A DNA stretch of 21,984 nt from Bacteroidaceae bacterium (GTDB lineage Bacteria > Bacteroidota > Bacteroidia > Bacteroidales > Bacteroidaceae). Under the pieces are notes generated by a model, which was not told the origin of the DNA, did no database searches, and saw nothing but the letters and a program-made list of their open reading frames with translations. Of this stretch, positions 1 through 7,782 are shown in pieces. The stretch covers positions 1 through 21,984 of the forward strand of contig JAFUNW010000146.1 of NCBI GenBank assembly GCA_017472905.1, read 5' to 3'. Made by a program: the position numbers and the translations under genes. How positions within the stretch are numbered: position 1 is the stretch's first letter; each line of letters begins with the position of its first letter.

Positions 1-570
1 ACGCTCTTTCAACAGATTTTCCAATAGTTTTCTATTGGTTCTATCCTCAAGAAAGGTGTATTGTTCATCCCAAGTGTCAATAACTCTTCGCCAAGTAGCC
101 CATCCCCAAATAGAGAAAGTCGTTGCAAAAAAATAGTCATAAGGGATATCCGGAGTTATCTCCTCGTTATTGAATCCGGCTATCATACTGATGCGTGTAT
201 CGTATTCATATCTGTCCAATAGCTCTTTACAGAAACGCAAAAAACTCACAGATGGGATACTATCGTCTTCAAACACTACACACTTGTCAACATGGGAGAA
301 TGCCCATTTTTGCGACATATAATTAGAAGGGTCGCACCCATAGTTCTTTTCTTGATATAAACGATGTACTTCGCATTCCCAATCAATATCTTTCACTACT
401 TCGCGACACAAACGTATGTTTTCCAGATCTTTTCCCCCCCTAGGACCATCTTGATAAAGAAATAACTTGGACGGACGTGCTTTTTTTATTTCTTCAAACA
501 CCTTAGCCAACGGTTCAGGCCGTGCATGAAAAAGAATTAGTACCGATATGTCTACTAAAGCAGGCTTCAT
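1..570 (-). CDS. Glycosyltransferase-like protein, C-terminus cut by window edge
   Basis: This minus-strand frame stays open from an ATG at 568-570 to the window edge, giving the first 190 residues. The N-terminus (MKPALVDISVLILFHARPEP) has the beta-strand opening of GT-A sugar transferases. Further in are an acidic FEDDSIPS segment near residues 86-93, suitable for nucleotide-sugar/metal binding, and a SIWGWATWRR motif near residues 153-162, which I associate with a Bacteroidota family of predicted sugar transferases. It has no signal peptide, so it is probably cytoplasmic. Its ATG overlaps the stop of the LicD gene (ATGA), which implies translational coupling in a surface-glycan operon. A G7 run on the coding strand (plus 434-440) is the only homopolymer of note. 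The donor and acceptor cannot be told from sequence, and the C-terminus is missing. Confidence 0.75.
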   Translation of the reverse strand, partial: MKPALVDISVLILFHARPEPLAKVFEEIKKARPSKLFLYQDGPRGGKDLENIRLCREVVKDIDWECEVHRLYQEKNYGCDPSNYMSQKWAFSHVDKCVVFEDDSIPSVSFLRFCKELLDRYEYDTRISMIAGFNNEEITPDIPYDYFFATTFSIWGWATWRRVIDTWDEQYTFLEDRTNRKLLENLLKER

Positions 571-1385
571 GATTGAGGTATTAACTCTGGATTATAAAAC
601 AAGGCATGTATTTTTCGCTTCTCAACAGGAGGAATAGTCTGAAAATCACCATACAAATCGGTTAAATATTGTACCGGATCTGCCGGTGATGAAAATTCAT
701 AACCAGCAAATGAGATGGTAGTTAACGGATATATGGTTTCACGACTATGTACAATGCCATATCCGTTGTTTATAACAATATTGGATATATAGTTTCCTTT
801 CTTACAACAGGCAGTTAAAATTTCCCATATCGCCTTAAAAAGTATGTATTTGGCTCCGAAATAGAAGAACTCCAAAAACGAACGCAACGAATAGTAATGT
901 TGCAAATGCAAGATACAATAACTTTTACAAATTCCCTTTGTCAAACGATGAATCACTCCCAATGGAAGTTTTGGATAATCTGTAAAAGGGAAAATGTCTA
1001 CGTAAAGCCCTTTATGGTAGTCAGCTTTCATATCATCACGTCCTTCAACATAAAAAGAGTTTAAGTCTCTTATTTTTGTAATTGGCCAATTAACTGAAGG
1101 GTCGCTCTGCGGTGTTTGTAAAAACAAATGTGAAGGAAGTTCCGAGGGGGCAATTTCTATAAAACGATGATAATCTCCCAACGGCATTGCAATATCTACA
1201 TCATCGTCCCAAGGAATAAAACTTTGATGCCGTACAGCACCCAAAAGCGTGCCACAATCTAACCAATAGTTGATATGGTGTTTTCGACAAATGCGGTCTA
1301 TTTCCAGTAAAATGGCAAGTTCTTTCTCTTGACATTTCTTGAGATTTTTTGCCATATAATCTGATAAAATCGGGTTCCTTTTCAT
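567..1385 (-). CDS. LicD-family protein (phosphocholine/phosphosugar transferase-like)
   Basis: The product has 272 residues if it starts at the ATG at 1383-1385 (MKRNPILSDYM). The frame extends upstream to a TTG at 1404-1406, adding seven residues, but the ATG is the better choice. The LicD core is clear: YWLDCGTLLGAVRH near residues 40-53, followed by PWDDDVDIAM at 59-68. Its acidic cluster (residues 60-64) is the metal-binding signature of this nucleotidyltransferase-fold family. Known members move phosphocholine or other phospho-substituents from a nucleotide donor to surface glycans. It lies 26 bp after a GT2 gene and overlaps the next glycosyltransferase by 4 bp, so it probably decorates the same glycan. 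No choline uptake or activation genes are visible, so the transferred group is unknown. Confidence 0.85.
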   Translation of the reverse strand: MKRNPILSDYMAKNLKKCQEKELAILLEIDRICRKHHINYWLDCGTLLGAVRHQSFIPWDDDVDIAMPLGDYHRFIEIAPSELPSHLFLQTPQSDPSVNWPITKIRDLNSFYVEGRDDMKADYHKGLYVDIFPFTDYPKLPLGVIHRLTKGICKSYCILHLQHYYSLRSFLEFFYFGAKYILFKAIWEILTACCKKGNYISNIVINNGYGIVHSRETIYPLTTISFAGYEFSSPADPVQYLTDLYGDFQTIPPVEKRKIHALFYNPELIPQS

Positions 1386-1411
1386 TGAGACTGAATTTTC
1401 GAGCAAAAATA

Positions 1412-2362
1412 CTACTTTTTTAATATGAATCGACCATAATCACGAATAAAAAACAGTGGCATGAAAAATGCTCTTGCCATTTGCGCAATACCGGAGACTT
1501 CTGGATAAAGCATTTTTCGCAATGCAAAACACCGAAAACATACACGAAGTATGGAGCCTATACTCCCTTTACTCATTTGCGAAACAACCCAAGATGATTC
1601 TTTTTCAAACGGGAAAGAAAGGTATAGAGAAAAATAGACATACGTCTCTTTACGTCTAGTCGAATCAAAGAGAGCTTGAATAGCTTGCAGATAGCCAGCT
1701 ATCTTCCCATTTTCTCCTTGCATAACATAGGTTGTGGCTCCTTCGTATCTTCTCCATCGGACAAGATCTTCTTCTACGTATCCCACTCCTTTCATGCAAG
1801 CCGCTAACGTACAAGTTAAATAATCATATGTAACACTTTGCGTTTTTAATATATCTTGAATATATGGGATCAATTGACGACTGAAAAGTTGTTGATGACC
1901 TGCTATCTGTGGTCTTAACAAAATATAGAGTGGAGAAAGATTTGGCATAGAAATTGGGCGAAATCCTTTCCTTGGTTGTGTCTCATCAAATATAATTGAA
2001 CGGTGAAACATCATCCATTTTTCTCCTATATTCTGCATAAGGATCTCTATTTTTCGAGGACTCCAAATATCATCTTGATCACAACTAGCGATATAATCTC
2101 CGCCTGCTTTCAAATAGGCCGTAAGGAAATTACGGGTATAGCCTAATTGCTTTTCATTGCGCAAAAAAGAAATCGGACAATTAGGGTATCGTTTCTTACA
2201 ACACTCTACGATTATATCTGTATCATCTGTAGAACAATCGTCTTGAATAATCAATTCATAAATAGGATAAGTTTGTTGAGCTATAGAAGCTATTTGTTCT
2301 TCAATAAATCTTGCCCCATTGTATGTGCACATTACTACGGATACCTTAGCAGAAAATTTCAT
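1412..2362 (-). CDS. Glycosyltransferase family 2
   Basis: The product has 316 residues, starting at the ATG at 2360-2362. The N-terminal 110 residues are a textbook GT2 GT-A fold: KVSVVMCTYNGARFIEEQI opens the Rossmann-like domain, IIQDDCSTDDT (about 38-48) binds the nucleotide, and CDQDDIW (about 94-100) contains the DXD-type metal site. The C-terminal half is less conserved and ends in a hydrophobic, basic stretch that could lie on the membrane. Enzymes of this type add rhamnose or related sugars to O-antigen or capsule, but the sugar here is not predictable. It follows murI by only 18 bp and precedes the LicD gene, forming the start of a three-gene glycan tail on the envelope run. Confidence 0.88.
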   Translation of the reverse strand: MKFSAKVSVVMCTYNGARFIEEQIASIAQQTYPIYELIIQDDCSTDDTDIIVECCKKRYPNCPISFLRNEKQLGYTRNFLTAYLKAGGDYIASCDQDDIWSPRKIEILMQNIGEKWMMFHRSIIFDETQPRKGFRPISMPNLSPLYILLRPQIAGHQQLFSRQLIPYIQDILKTQSVTYDYLTCTLAACMKGVGYVEEDLVRWRRYEGATTYVMQGENGKIAGYLQAIQALFDSTRRKETYVYFSLYLSFPFEKESSWVVSQMSKGSIGSILRVCFRCFALRKMLYPEVSGIAQMARAFFMPLFFIRDYGRFILKK

Positions 2363-2380
2363 ACGGAATAAAATGCTTAA

Positions 2381-3235
2381 TTATAAATTTATTCGTTCGG
2401 ATTGAATTTCCTGTTTCAAAAATAAAGTTGCAGATTCAGCAAATTTCTCTGGTAATTCAGTTGTAAAAAAACGATATTCAGAGTTTTTGGTACATCGAAC
2501 TTCAATTTCCGGATGCCTGTGCAAATATTTTTTTAGGCTTTTTGCTACATATTTTCCTTGACACATGACATTAACTCCCTGTGGAACATATTTTTTTATT
2601 TTTTCCAAAAGAATTGGATAATGTGTACATGCTAAAATTAAGGTATCAATAAGTGGGTCTTTATTCATCAACTCTTCAATGTATTTCTTTACGAAATAAT
2701 CTGCTCCAGGTGCTTCGGCCTCCTTGTTCTCAACCAAAGGTACCCACATGGGACAAGCCTGTCCACTGACCACAATGTCCGGATATATCTTCTTTATTTC
2801 CAAAGGATAAGATTGCGAACGGATAGTACCAGCCGTAGCTAATATACCAACATGACGCGTATGAGTTATTTCTCCAACCTCTTCAATGGTAGGACGAATA
2901 ACTCCCAATACTCTTCGTGTTGGATCCAACCGATTTAAGTCTTGTTGTTGAATAGAGCGTAAAGCTTTAGCCGAAGCCGTATTACAAGCTAATATAACTA
3001 AATGACACCCCATTTCAAACAATTTTTTCACCGCCTGAAGCGTAAATTCATAAACAACTTCAAATGAACGGGTCCCATAAGGATTTCGAGCATTGTCTCC
3101 CAAATAAATATAGTCATACTGAGGCAATTCACGAAGAATCTCTTCAAGAATGGTCAATCCTCCATATCCAGAATCGAAAATTCCAATTGGTCCCGGACTA
3201 TCCGAATAAAAAGAAGCGTGTTTAGTCGAATACAT
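2381..3235 (-). CDS. murI: Glutamate racemase
   Basis: This enzyme converts L-glutamate to the D-glutamate used for peptidoglycan stem peptides, without a cofactor and in the cytoplasm. The 284 residues have all family landmarks: GIFDSGYGG (18-26), LGDNARNPYG (45-54), ACNTAS with the first catalytic Cys at 84, and ACTHYP with the second catalytic Cys at 203. The length is typical, apart from about 15 extra N-terminal residues before PIGIFDSG. The ATG at 3233-3235 is the only sensible start, because the nearby ATG at 3238-3240 is followed at once by a stop. About 110 bp separate it from the last OmpH gene, and that gap contains a strong hairpin. No -7 box is visible in the gap, so murI may depend on read-through. 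Confidence 0.97.
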   Translation of the reverse strand: MYSTKHASFYSDSPGPIGIFDSGYGGLTILEEILRELPQYDYIYLGDNARNPYGTRSFEVVYEFTLQAVKKLFEMGCHLVILACNTASAKALRSIQQQDLNRLDPTRRVLGVIRPTIEEVGEITHTRHVGILATAGTIRSQSYPLEIKKIYPDIVVSGQACPMWVPLVENKEAEAPGADYFVKKYIEELMNKDPLIDTLILACTHYPILLEKIKKYVPQGVNVMCQGKYVAKSLKKYLHRHPEIEVRCTKNSEYRFFTTELPEKFAESATLFLKQEIQSERINL

Positions 3236-3259
3236 TACATGCGTGTTTCTAGGTATATT

Positions 3260-3310
3260 AAAAAATAGAAAGAGAGATAAAGGGAATTATTCGGTTACTC
3301 CCTTTATCTC
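3260..3310 (-). terminator. Hairpin plus U tract between OmpH gene and murI (terminator or attenuator)
   Basis: Perfect 12-bp arms, GAGATAAAGGGA (3274-3285) and TCCCTTTATCTC (3299-3310), enclose a 13-nt loop. Read on the minus strand, the stem is followed after 8 nt by six T (plus 3260-3265), the layout of an intrinsic terminator or attenuator. It lies downstream of the last OmpH gene and upstream of murI. A weaker imperfect hairpin precedes it at about 3311-3331. The long gap before the T run lowers confidence that it stops all transcription. Confidence 0.55.
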
Positions 3311-3346
3311 CTTTATAAGACTTTTAAAGGGCCTGGGCCTAAAAAT

Positions 3347-3952
3347 TTATTTAATGTTCAATTTACTTTTTACCAAAGAAGTAATATCCATGCCCACCGA
3401 TTTATTAATATACGGATATGTATTATTATCGGTATTCAGTACATACTCAAATTGGTGTTGTAGTCCTATAATTCGAATAGCCTCATTGAGTTTCTCCATA
3501 ATAGGGGCTGTCATCTCTTTCCGAACATTAGCAAGCAATTCTTTTGTTTCATCTCTGAATTGGATGCTTTTTTCCATCAATTCCTGAAGTTCTTTTTGTC
3601 GCTTCAATAAAATGTTTTCCGGAAATTCCTTTTGTCCTTCAAGAAACTCTGCATACTTTCGATTAAATTCTTTGTCCGATCGTTGAAGTTCTGCCTCATA
3701 TTTTTCTTGTAGACGATTCAATTTCTCTTGAGCAGAAATATACTCAGGCATCAAACGAATCACTTCCGAATAACTTAGAAATCCGAAACGTACAACAGGT
3801 TTAGCAGCAGTCGAAACAGAAGGTAATTGATTATCTGCTTCTCTTTTTTCAAATTGAAGCGGACTAATCGAATCTGTTTCTACAACGTCTTGTGCTTGCA
3901 ATGCATAAGAAAATGCCGAAATTAAGAAAAAGATGATGAATTTCTTGTTCAT
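3347..3952 (-). CDS. OmpH/Skp-family periplasmic chaperone, third copy, N-terminally extended
   Basis: The product has 201 residues. It has a signal peptide of about 20 residues ending SYALQAQ, then an unusual linker of about 35 residues (roughly 21-55) rich in acidic and polar residues. The OmpH domain then opens with VRFGFLSYSEVIRLMPEY. Charged helical repeats from about 70 to 150 would form the Skp tentacle coiled coil, and the end TSLVKSKLNIK matches the second copy. Family members trimerise in the periplasm and hold unfolded outer-membrane proteins for the Bam complex. It lies 16 bp after the second copy, so the two are cotranscribed. The linker is absent from the two neighbours. Its position last in the trio suggests a recent duplicate that may have specialised. 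Confidence 0.9.
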   Translation of the reverse strand: MNKKFIIFFLISAFSYALQAQDVVETDSISPLQFEKREADNQLPSVSTAAKPVVRFGFLSYSEVIRLMPEYISAQEKLNRLQEKYEAELQRSDKEFNRKYAEFLEGQKEFPENILLKRQKELQELMEKSIQFRDETKELLANVRKEMTAPIMEKLNEAIRIIGLQHQFEYVLNTDNNTYPYINKSVGMDITSLVKSKLNIK

Positions 3953-3968
3953 AATTTATGAGATTCTT

Positions 3969-4469
3969 TTATTTGATACCCAACTTACTTTTTACAGTTT
4001 CAGTAATATCAGTACTCAATGTTTCGCTGATGTATGGTACACCACTTGTTGTATCCAATATATATACATAACCTCCGGCAACACAGACTTCTTGAATCGT
4101 TTTTTTCAGCTTATCGCTGATAGTAGCCATCTTATCCTCTGTAGCTTTCTGCAAGTGTTGCTGTCCTTCTTGATAATATTGTTGCATACGGCTATAAAGC
4201 TCTTGCAACTCTTTTTCACGCCGTTCTTGAATAGCCGCCGGCAAAGTTGCTTTTTGAGCTTCGTACTCTTCACTCTTTTTGGTTAATTCGTCTTGCATGC
4301 GTTTAATTTCGTCTTCATATTGCTTCTGCAACGATTGAATTTCCGTTTGTGCTGTAGTATATTCCGGCATCAAAGGAATGATTGCGGCCGAATTAACATG
4401 GCCAAATTTCTGTGCACATACTCCCATAGGAAGAATGAGCATCAAAGCTAAAATTAGTTTTTTCAACAT
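3969..4469 (-). CDS. OmpH/Skp-family periplasmic chaperone, second copy
   Basis: The product has 166 residues, starting at the ATG at 4467-4469. The signal peptide (MLKKLILALMLILPMGVCA, cleaved before QKFGHV) leads straight into the family start, KFGHVNSAAIIPLMPEY. A highly charged alpha-helical region from about 40 to 125, rich in Q, E and K, is the tentacle coiled coil. The C-terminal strand region ends TVKSKLGIK. It should chaperone nascent outer-membrane proteins in the periplasm and hand them to BamA, encoded upstream. The 57-bp gap before it is the widest within the trio and holds a possible internal promoter, so copies two and three could be expressed separately from bamA. Confidence 0.93.
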   Translation of the reverse strand: MLKKLILALMLILPMGVCAQKFGHVNSAAIIPLMPEYTTAQTEIQSLQKQYEDEIKRMQDELTKKSEEYEAQKATLPAAIQERREKELQELYSRMQQYYQEGQQHLQKATEDKMATISDKLKKTIQEVCVAGGYVYILDTTSGVPYISETLSTDITETVKSKLGIK

Positions 4470-4512
4470 AGTTTTTATTTATTATTTGATTATTGTTTCT
4501 TTTTATCGGGTG

Positions 4513-4544
4513 CAAATGTATGGAAATTAATTTGAATAACCCAA
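4513..4544 (-). promoter_or_regulatory. Possible internal promoter upstream of second OmpH gene
   Basis: On the minus strand the sequence TACATTTG (plus 4513-4520) matches the Bacteroidota -7 consensus TAnnTTTG. An ATTG (plus 4541-4544) lies 20 bp upstream as a weak -33 element. The -7 box is intergenic, about 45 nt before the start codon at 4469. Such short motifs occur by chance, so this is a candidate only. Confidence 0.33.
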
Positions 4545-5042
4545 TTTTGTAAGCACCTCGTTGCTTATATCCACCTTAGGAGATGCAAAAATAATACCCG
4601 TATCAGATGCCCGATCAAGAATTAAAGAATAGCCTTTCGCATCGGCCAACTCTTTTACTGCATTATAAATCTCATCTTGTATCGGAGTCATCAAACTTTC
4701 ACGCTTTTTATAGAGTTCTCCATCGGGGCCGAAATATTTTCGTTTCAATTCGCTAGCCTCTTTCTCTTTAGCTACAATCTCTTCCTCTTTCTTTGTTTTT
4801 TGTTCTTCAGAAAGAAATACAGCTTCCGACTGATAGTTTTTGTAAAGTGTTTGAGCTTCTTGCGCCAAAGCCTCTACCTCACCTTGCCATCTTTTAGAAA
4901 TCTGATTCAATTGCTCATTTGCACGTTCGTATGCAGGAATATTTTTCAAAATATACTCCATATCAATCAATGCAAATTTTTGTGCATTGGCCACAACAAT
5001 TGACAGACAACACATAGCAACAAATAAAACTATTTTTCTCAT
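4527..5042 (-). CDS. OmpH/Skp-family periplasmic chaperone, first copy
   Basis: The product has 171 residues. The signal peptide (about 20 residues, ending VVANA before QKFALI) is followed by QKFALIDMEYILKNIPAYE, the typical OmpH opening. A long charged helix pair follows, then a closing beta region with LILDRAS and SNEVLTKLGYSN. This is the copy nearest to bamA (49-bp gap) and is probably the ancestral partner: Skp-type trimers bind unfolded outer-membrane proteins and deliver them to the Bam complex. It differs clearly from the other two copies in its C-terminal sequence. No catalytic function is expected. Confidence 0.93.
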   Translation of the reverse strand: MRKIVLFVAMCCLSIVVANAQKFALIDMEYILKNIPAYERANEQLNQISKRWQGEVEALAQEAQTLYKNYQSEAVFLSEEQKTKKEEEIVAKEKEASELKRKYFGPDGELYKKRESLMTPIQDEIYNAVKELADAKGYSLILDRASDTGIIFASPKVDISNEVLTKLGYSN

Positions 5043-5091
5043 ATACTATCCATATTTATAAAATTCCTAAATCGTTTTCAATTCTCTATCT

Positions 5092-7773
5092 TTAAAATTC
5101 TTGACCAAGAATGAAGTGAAATTGGCTTCCTCCGTATTGACTTGAGCCATAGACTTTGTCGAAACCATAAGCCCAATCGATACCCATCAATCCAATCATC
5201 GGTAAGAAAATACGCACACCTACTCCGGCCGAACGTTTTAAATCAAACGGATTAAAGTCTTTTACATCACTCCAAGCATTACCGCCTTCCACAAATCCTA
5301 ACGCATAAATATTAGTGGAAGTTTCCAACATCAATGGATATCTTAACTCCAGCCCTAAACGGGTATAAGCATAACCTTCATATCCATATGGAGTCAACGA
5401 ACCATTTTCATATCCACGCAGAGCTATGGTTTCGGTTGCATATGTCGAAGAATATCCACTCATACCATCGCCACCCATATAGAATGTTTCAAACGGAGAA
5501 CGCTTGTATCTATTATAATGTCCTAATAACCCGAATTCTACGCGTGTCATCAACACCGGACATTTTACAGCATTACTCAAAGCCGTATAAGTTTTGCTCT
5601 TAAATTTCCACTTATGATATTCTACCCAACTATATTTTTTGTTCATATCATTTTGATAATTGGGATCAGAAGCATTTTGAGCATATTTAGAGTAATCAAC
5701 ACCATCAAACAATGAATAAGGAGGAGTTAATTGGCAAGACAATGTAAATTCCGAACCTGAACGTGGGAAAATAGGATTATCAATAGAACGTCTTGATAAT
5801 GTCAATTCTAAACTGATATTATTACTTTTTCCATTGGTAACAGGGAAGTATTGCCAATCTTTCAATACATAGCGTTGATAAGAAAGAGCTGCGGTAAAAT
5901 CGAAATAATCATCAGGCCAACGCAAACGTTTACCGAACATAACCGATACTCCGTATAATTGAACCGATTTATCCGGATCATAATAAGACTCATAACTATT
6001 ATAATAACTACTATTGTAATTTCCGTATCCATACAAATAGTTATAATAGTTATTGTAATAAGCCGAGTTATAATAGTTGCTGCTTACGTCCGTCTGCTTC
6101 GAATAAAAAGCTGATACGGAGAATGAATTCGGACGTTTTCCTCCAAACCAAGGATCAAAAAAGGAAATGCTATAAGATTGATAATAATCGGCATTACTTT
6201 GTCCGCTAATGGTTAACGTTTGACCATCGCCTTGAGGAAGAAACCCTCTCCGATTTTCATTCTTACTAAACAAATTACCCATTGAGAAATTTGTAAATTT
6301 CAAACTGATTTTACCAATTACACCTGTTTGGCCCCATCCGGCAGAAAACTCTATCTGATCATTTGCCTTTGACTCCAACATGTAGTTAATATCAACAGTT
6401 CCATTTTCTTCATCCGGCTGTACATCCGGATTAATTGTTTCCGGATTAAAATGTCCCATTTGGGCTATTTCACGATATGAGCGCTCCAAATCCGAACGGT
6501 TGAAAAGGTCACCGGGCTTGGTGCGCAATTCACGCCGTACGACATTTTCATACAAACGATCATTACCACTTATCCGAACTCGATTGATAGTAGCCTGACG
6601 TCCTTCAAACATACGCACTTCCAAGTCGATAGAGTCTCCATCTACATTTACCTCTACCGGCTCCATACGTAAAAATACATAACCGTTGTTGTAATATTCG
6701 TTTTTAACCGCATTCTCGTCTTCTTCGAGTCGTTCTCTCAATTTTTTCTGATTGTAAACGTCTCCCCGTTTCATGTCTAAAGAATAATTCAACTGATCAG
6801 TTGAATAAACGGTATTGCCAATCCACGAAATATCTCGCAAATAATACCTGTTTCCTTCCTCCAGATTCAGGTAAATATCTACAGTGCGATCATCATGAGC
6901 AACTACGCTATCCGAAACAATCTGTGCATCGCGGTATCCCAATTCATTGTATTTATCAATGATAAAACCTTTGTCCTCCTCATATTTTTCATCGATAAAC
7001 TTCTTTCCTCCTTTGAAAAAATTACGCAATTTATTCGCCCATGAACTTCTTTCGCGCGTTTTCTTCATCGCTTTTCGAATTGTCTTGTCCGTCAAGGCTT
7101 CGTTGCCATTAATATAGATTTTATTAATCTTAATCTTTTCTTTCTTATCTATATTAATGTCCACTATAATTTGATTATTAGCCGATACGTCATCTCGCTG
7201 CATAATCTCCACTTCCGCATTCTTGAATCCTTTATCATCAAAATAGCGTTTAATAGCGATTTTCGCACGATCTACCATGTTGGGAGTAATCTGTTTTCCT
7301 TTTACCATACCCAAACGAGCTTCCAAATCTTCTCGCTCCGACTTCTTCACTCCGTTATAGTTTATCTCAGAAATACGCGGCCGTTCTGCCAAGTCTATAT
7401 TCAAATAGATTTTATTACCTACAATACTATCTGCAGATATACGCACATTCGAAAATAATCCATGTTTCCAATACCGTTGAGTTGCTTTTGTCACCTCTTC
7501 ACCGGGTACTGTTATAGTTTGCCCTACTGAAAGTCCCGACAATCCGATAAGAACATAATCTTCATAGTTTTTAACACCGGAAACACTTATTCCCCCAATT
7601 TCATATTGACGGGGAGTTCGCGAGTAGAGTATCACCGGCTCTGTTTGCTTATCAGTTTCATTTTGTGCCCATAGCATATGGGGTAAAAAGCTCATGCAGG
7701 CTACGATACACAAAATGTAGGAAGATAGTCGTAATTCTATGATTGAATATTTTTTCATTCTCTGTTTTCCCAT
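5092..7773 (-). CDS. bamA: Outer-membrane protein assembly factor BamA
   Basis: BamA is the essential Omp85 insertase that folds beta-barrel proteins into the outer membrane. The product has 893 residues. A signal peptide ends near residue 37 (HMLWAQ). POTRA repeats follow to about residue 470, with typical strands such as RPRISEINYNG and INKIYINGNEAL. The rest is a 16-strand-type barrel with IEFSAGWGQTG at its start and the conserved end FHFILGQEF, whose final Phe is the barrel-assembly signal. The start could also be the second ATG at 7758, five codons in. The gene is 9 bp after uppS and 49 bp before the OmpH genes. One barrel loop (plus about 5980-6083) is extraordinarily rich in Tyr and Asn. 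The barrel also has longer loops than proteobacterial BamA. Confidence 0.96.
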   Translation of the reverse strand: MGKQRMKKYSIIELRLSSYILCIVACMSFLPHMLWAQNETDKQTEPVILYSRTPRQYEIGGISVSGVKNYEDYVLIGLSGLSVGQTITVPGEEVTKATQRYWKHGLFSNVRISADSIVGNKIYLNIDLAERPRISEINYNGVKKSEREDLEARLGMVKGKQITPNMVDRAKIAIKRYFDDKGFKNAEVEIMQRDDVSANNQIIVDINIDKKEKIKINKIYINGNEALTDKTIRKAMKKTRERSSWANKLRNFFKGGKKFIDEKYEEDKGFIIDKYNELGYRDAQIVSDSVVAHDDRTVDIYLNLEEGNRYYLRDISWIGNTVYSTDQLNYSLDMKRGDVYNQKKLRERLEEDENAVKNEYYNNGYVFLRMEPVEVNVDGDSIDLEVRMFEGRQATINRVRISGNDRLYENVVRRELRTKPGDLFNRSDLERSYREIAQMGHFNPETINPDVQPDEENGTVDINYMLESKANDQIEFSAGWGQTGVIGKISLKFTNFSMGNLFSKNENRRGFLPQGDGQTLTISGQSNADYYQSYSISFFDPWFGGKRPNSFSVSAFYSKQTDVSSNYYNSAYYNNYYNYLYGYGNYNSSYYNSYESYYDPDKSVQLYGVSVMFGKRLRWPDDYFDFTAALSYQRYVLKDWQYFPVTNGKSNNISLELTLSRRSIDNPIFPRSGSEFTLSCQLTPPYSLFDGVDYSKYAQNASDPNYQNDMNKKYSWVEYHKWKFKSKTYTALSNAVKCPVLMTRVEFGLLGHYNRYKRSPFETFYMGGDGMSGYSSTYATETIALRGYENGSLTPYGYEGYAYTRLGLELRYPLMLETSTNIYALGFVEGGNAWSDVKDFNPFDLKRSAGVGVRIFLPMIGLMGIDWAYGFDKVYGSSQYGGSQFHFILGQEF

Positions 7774-7782
7774 TTACAATTC

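Noticed and set aside
1386..1406. Upstream TTG start for the LicD gene, adding seven residues
   Set aside because: The ATG at 1383-1385 is in frame, gives the family-typical start, and leaves a normal gap to the GT2 gene.
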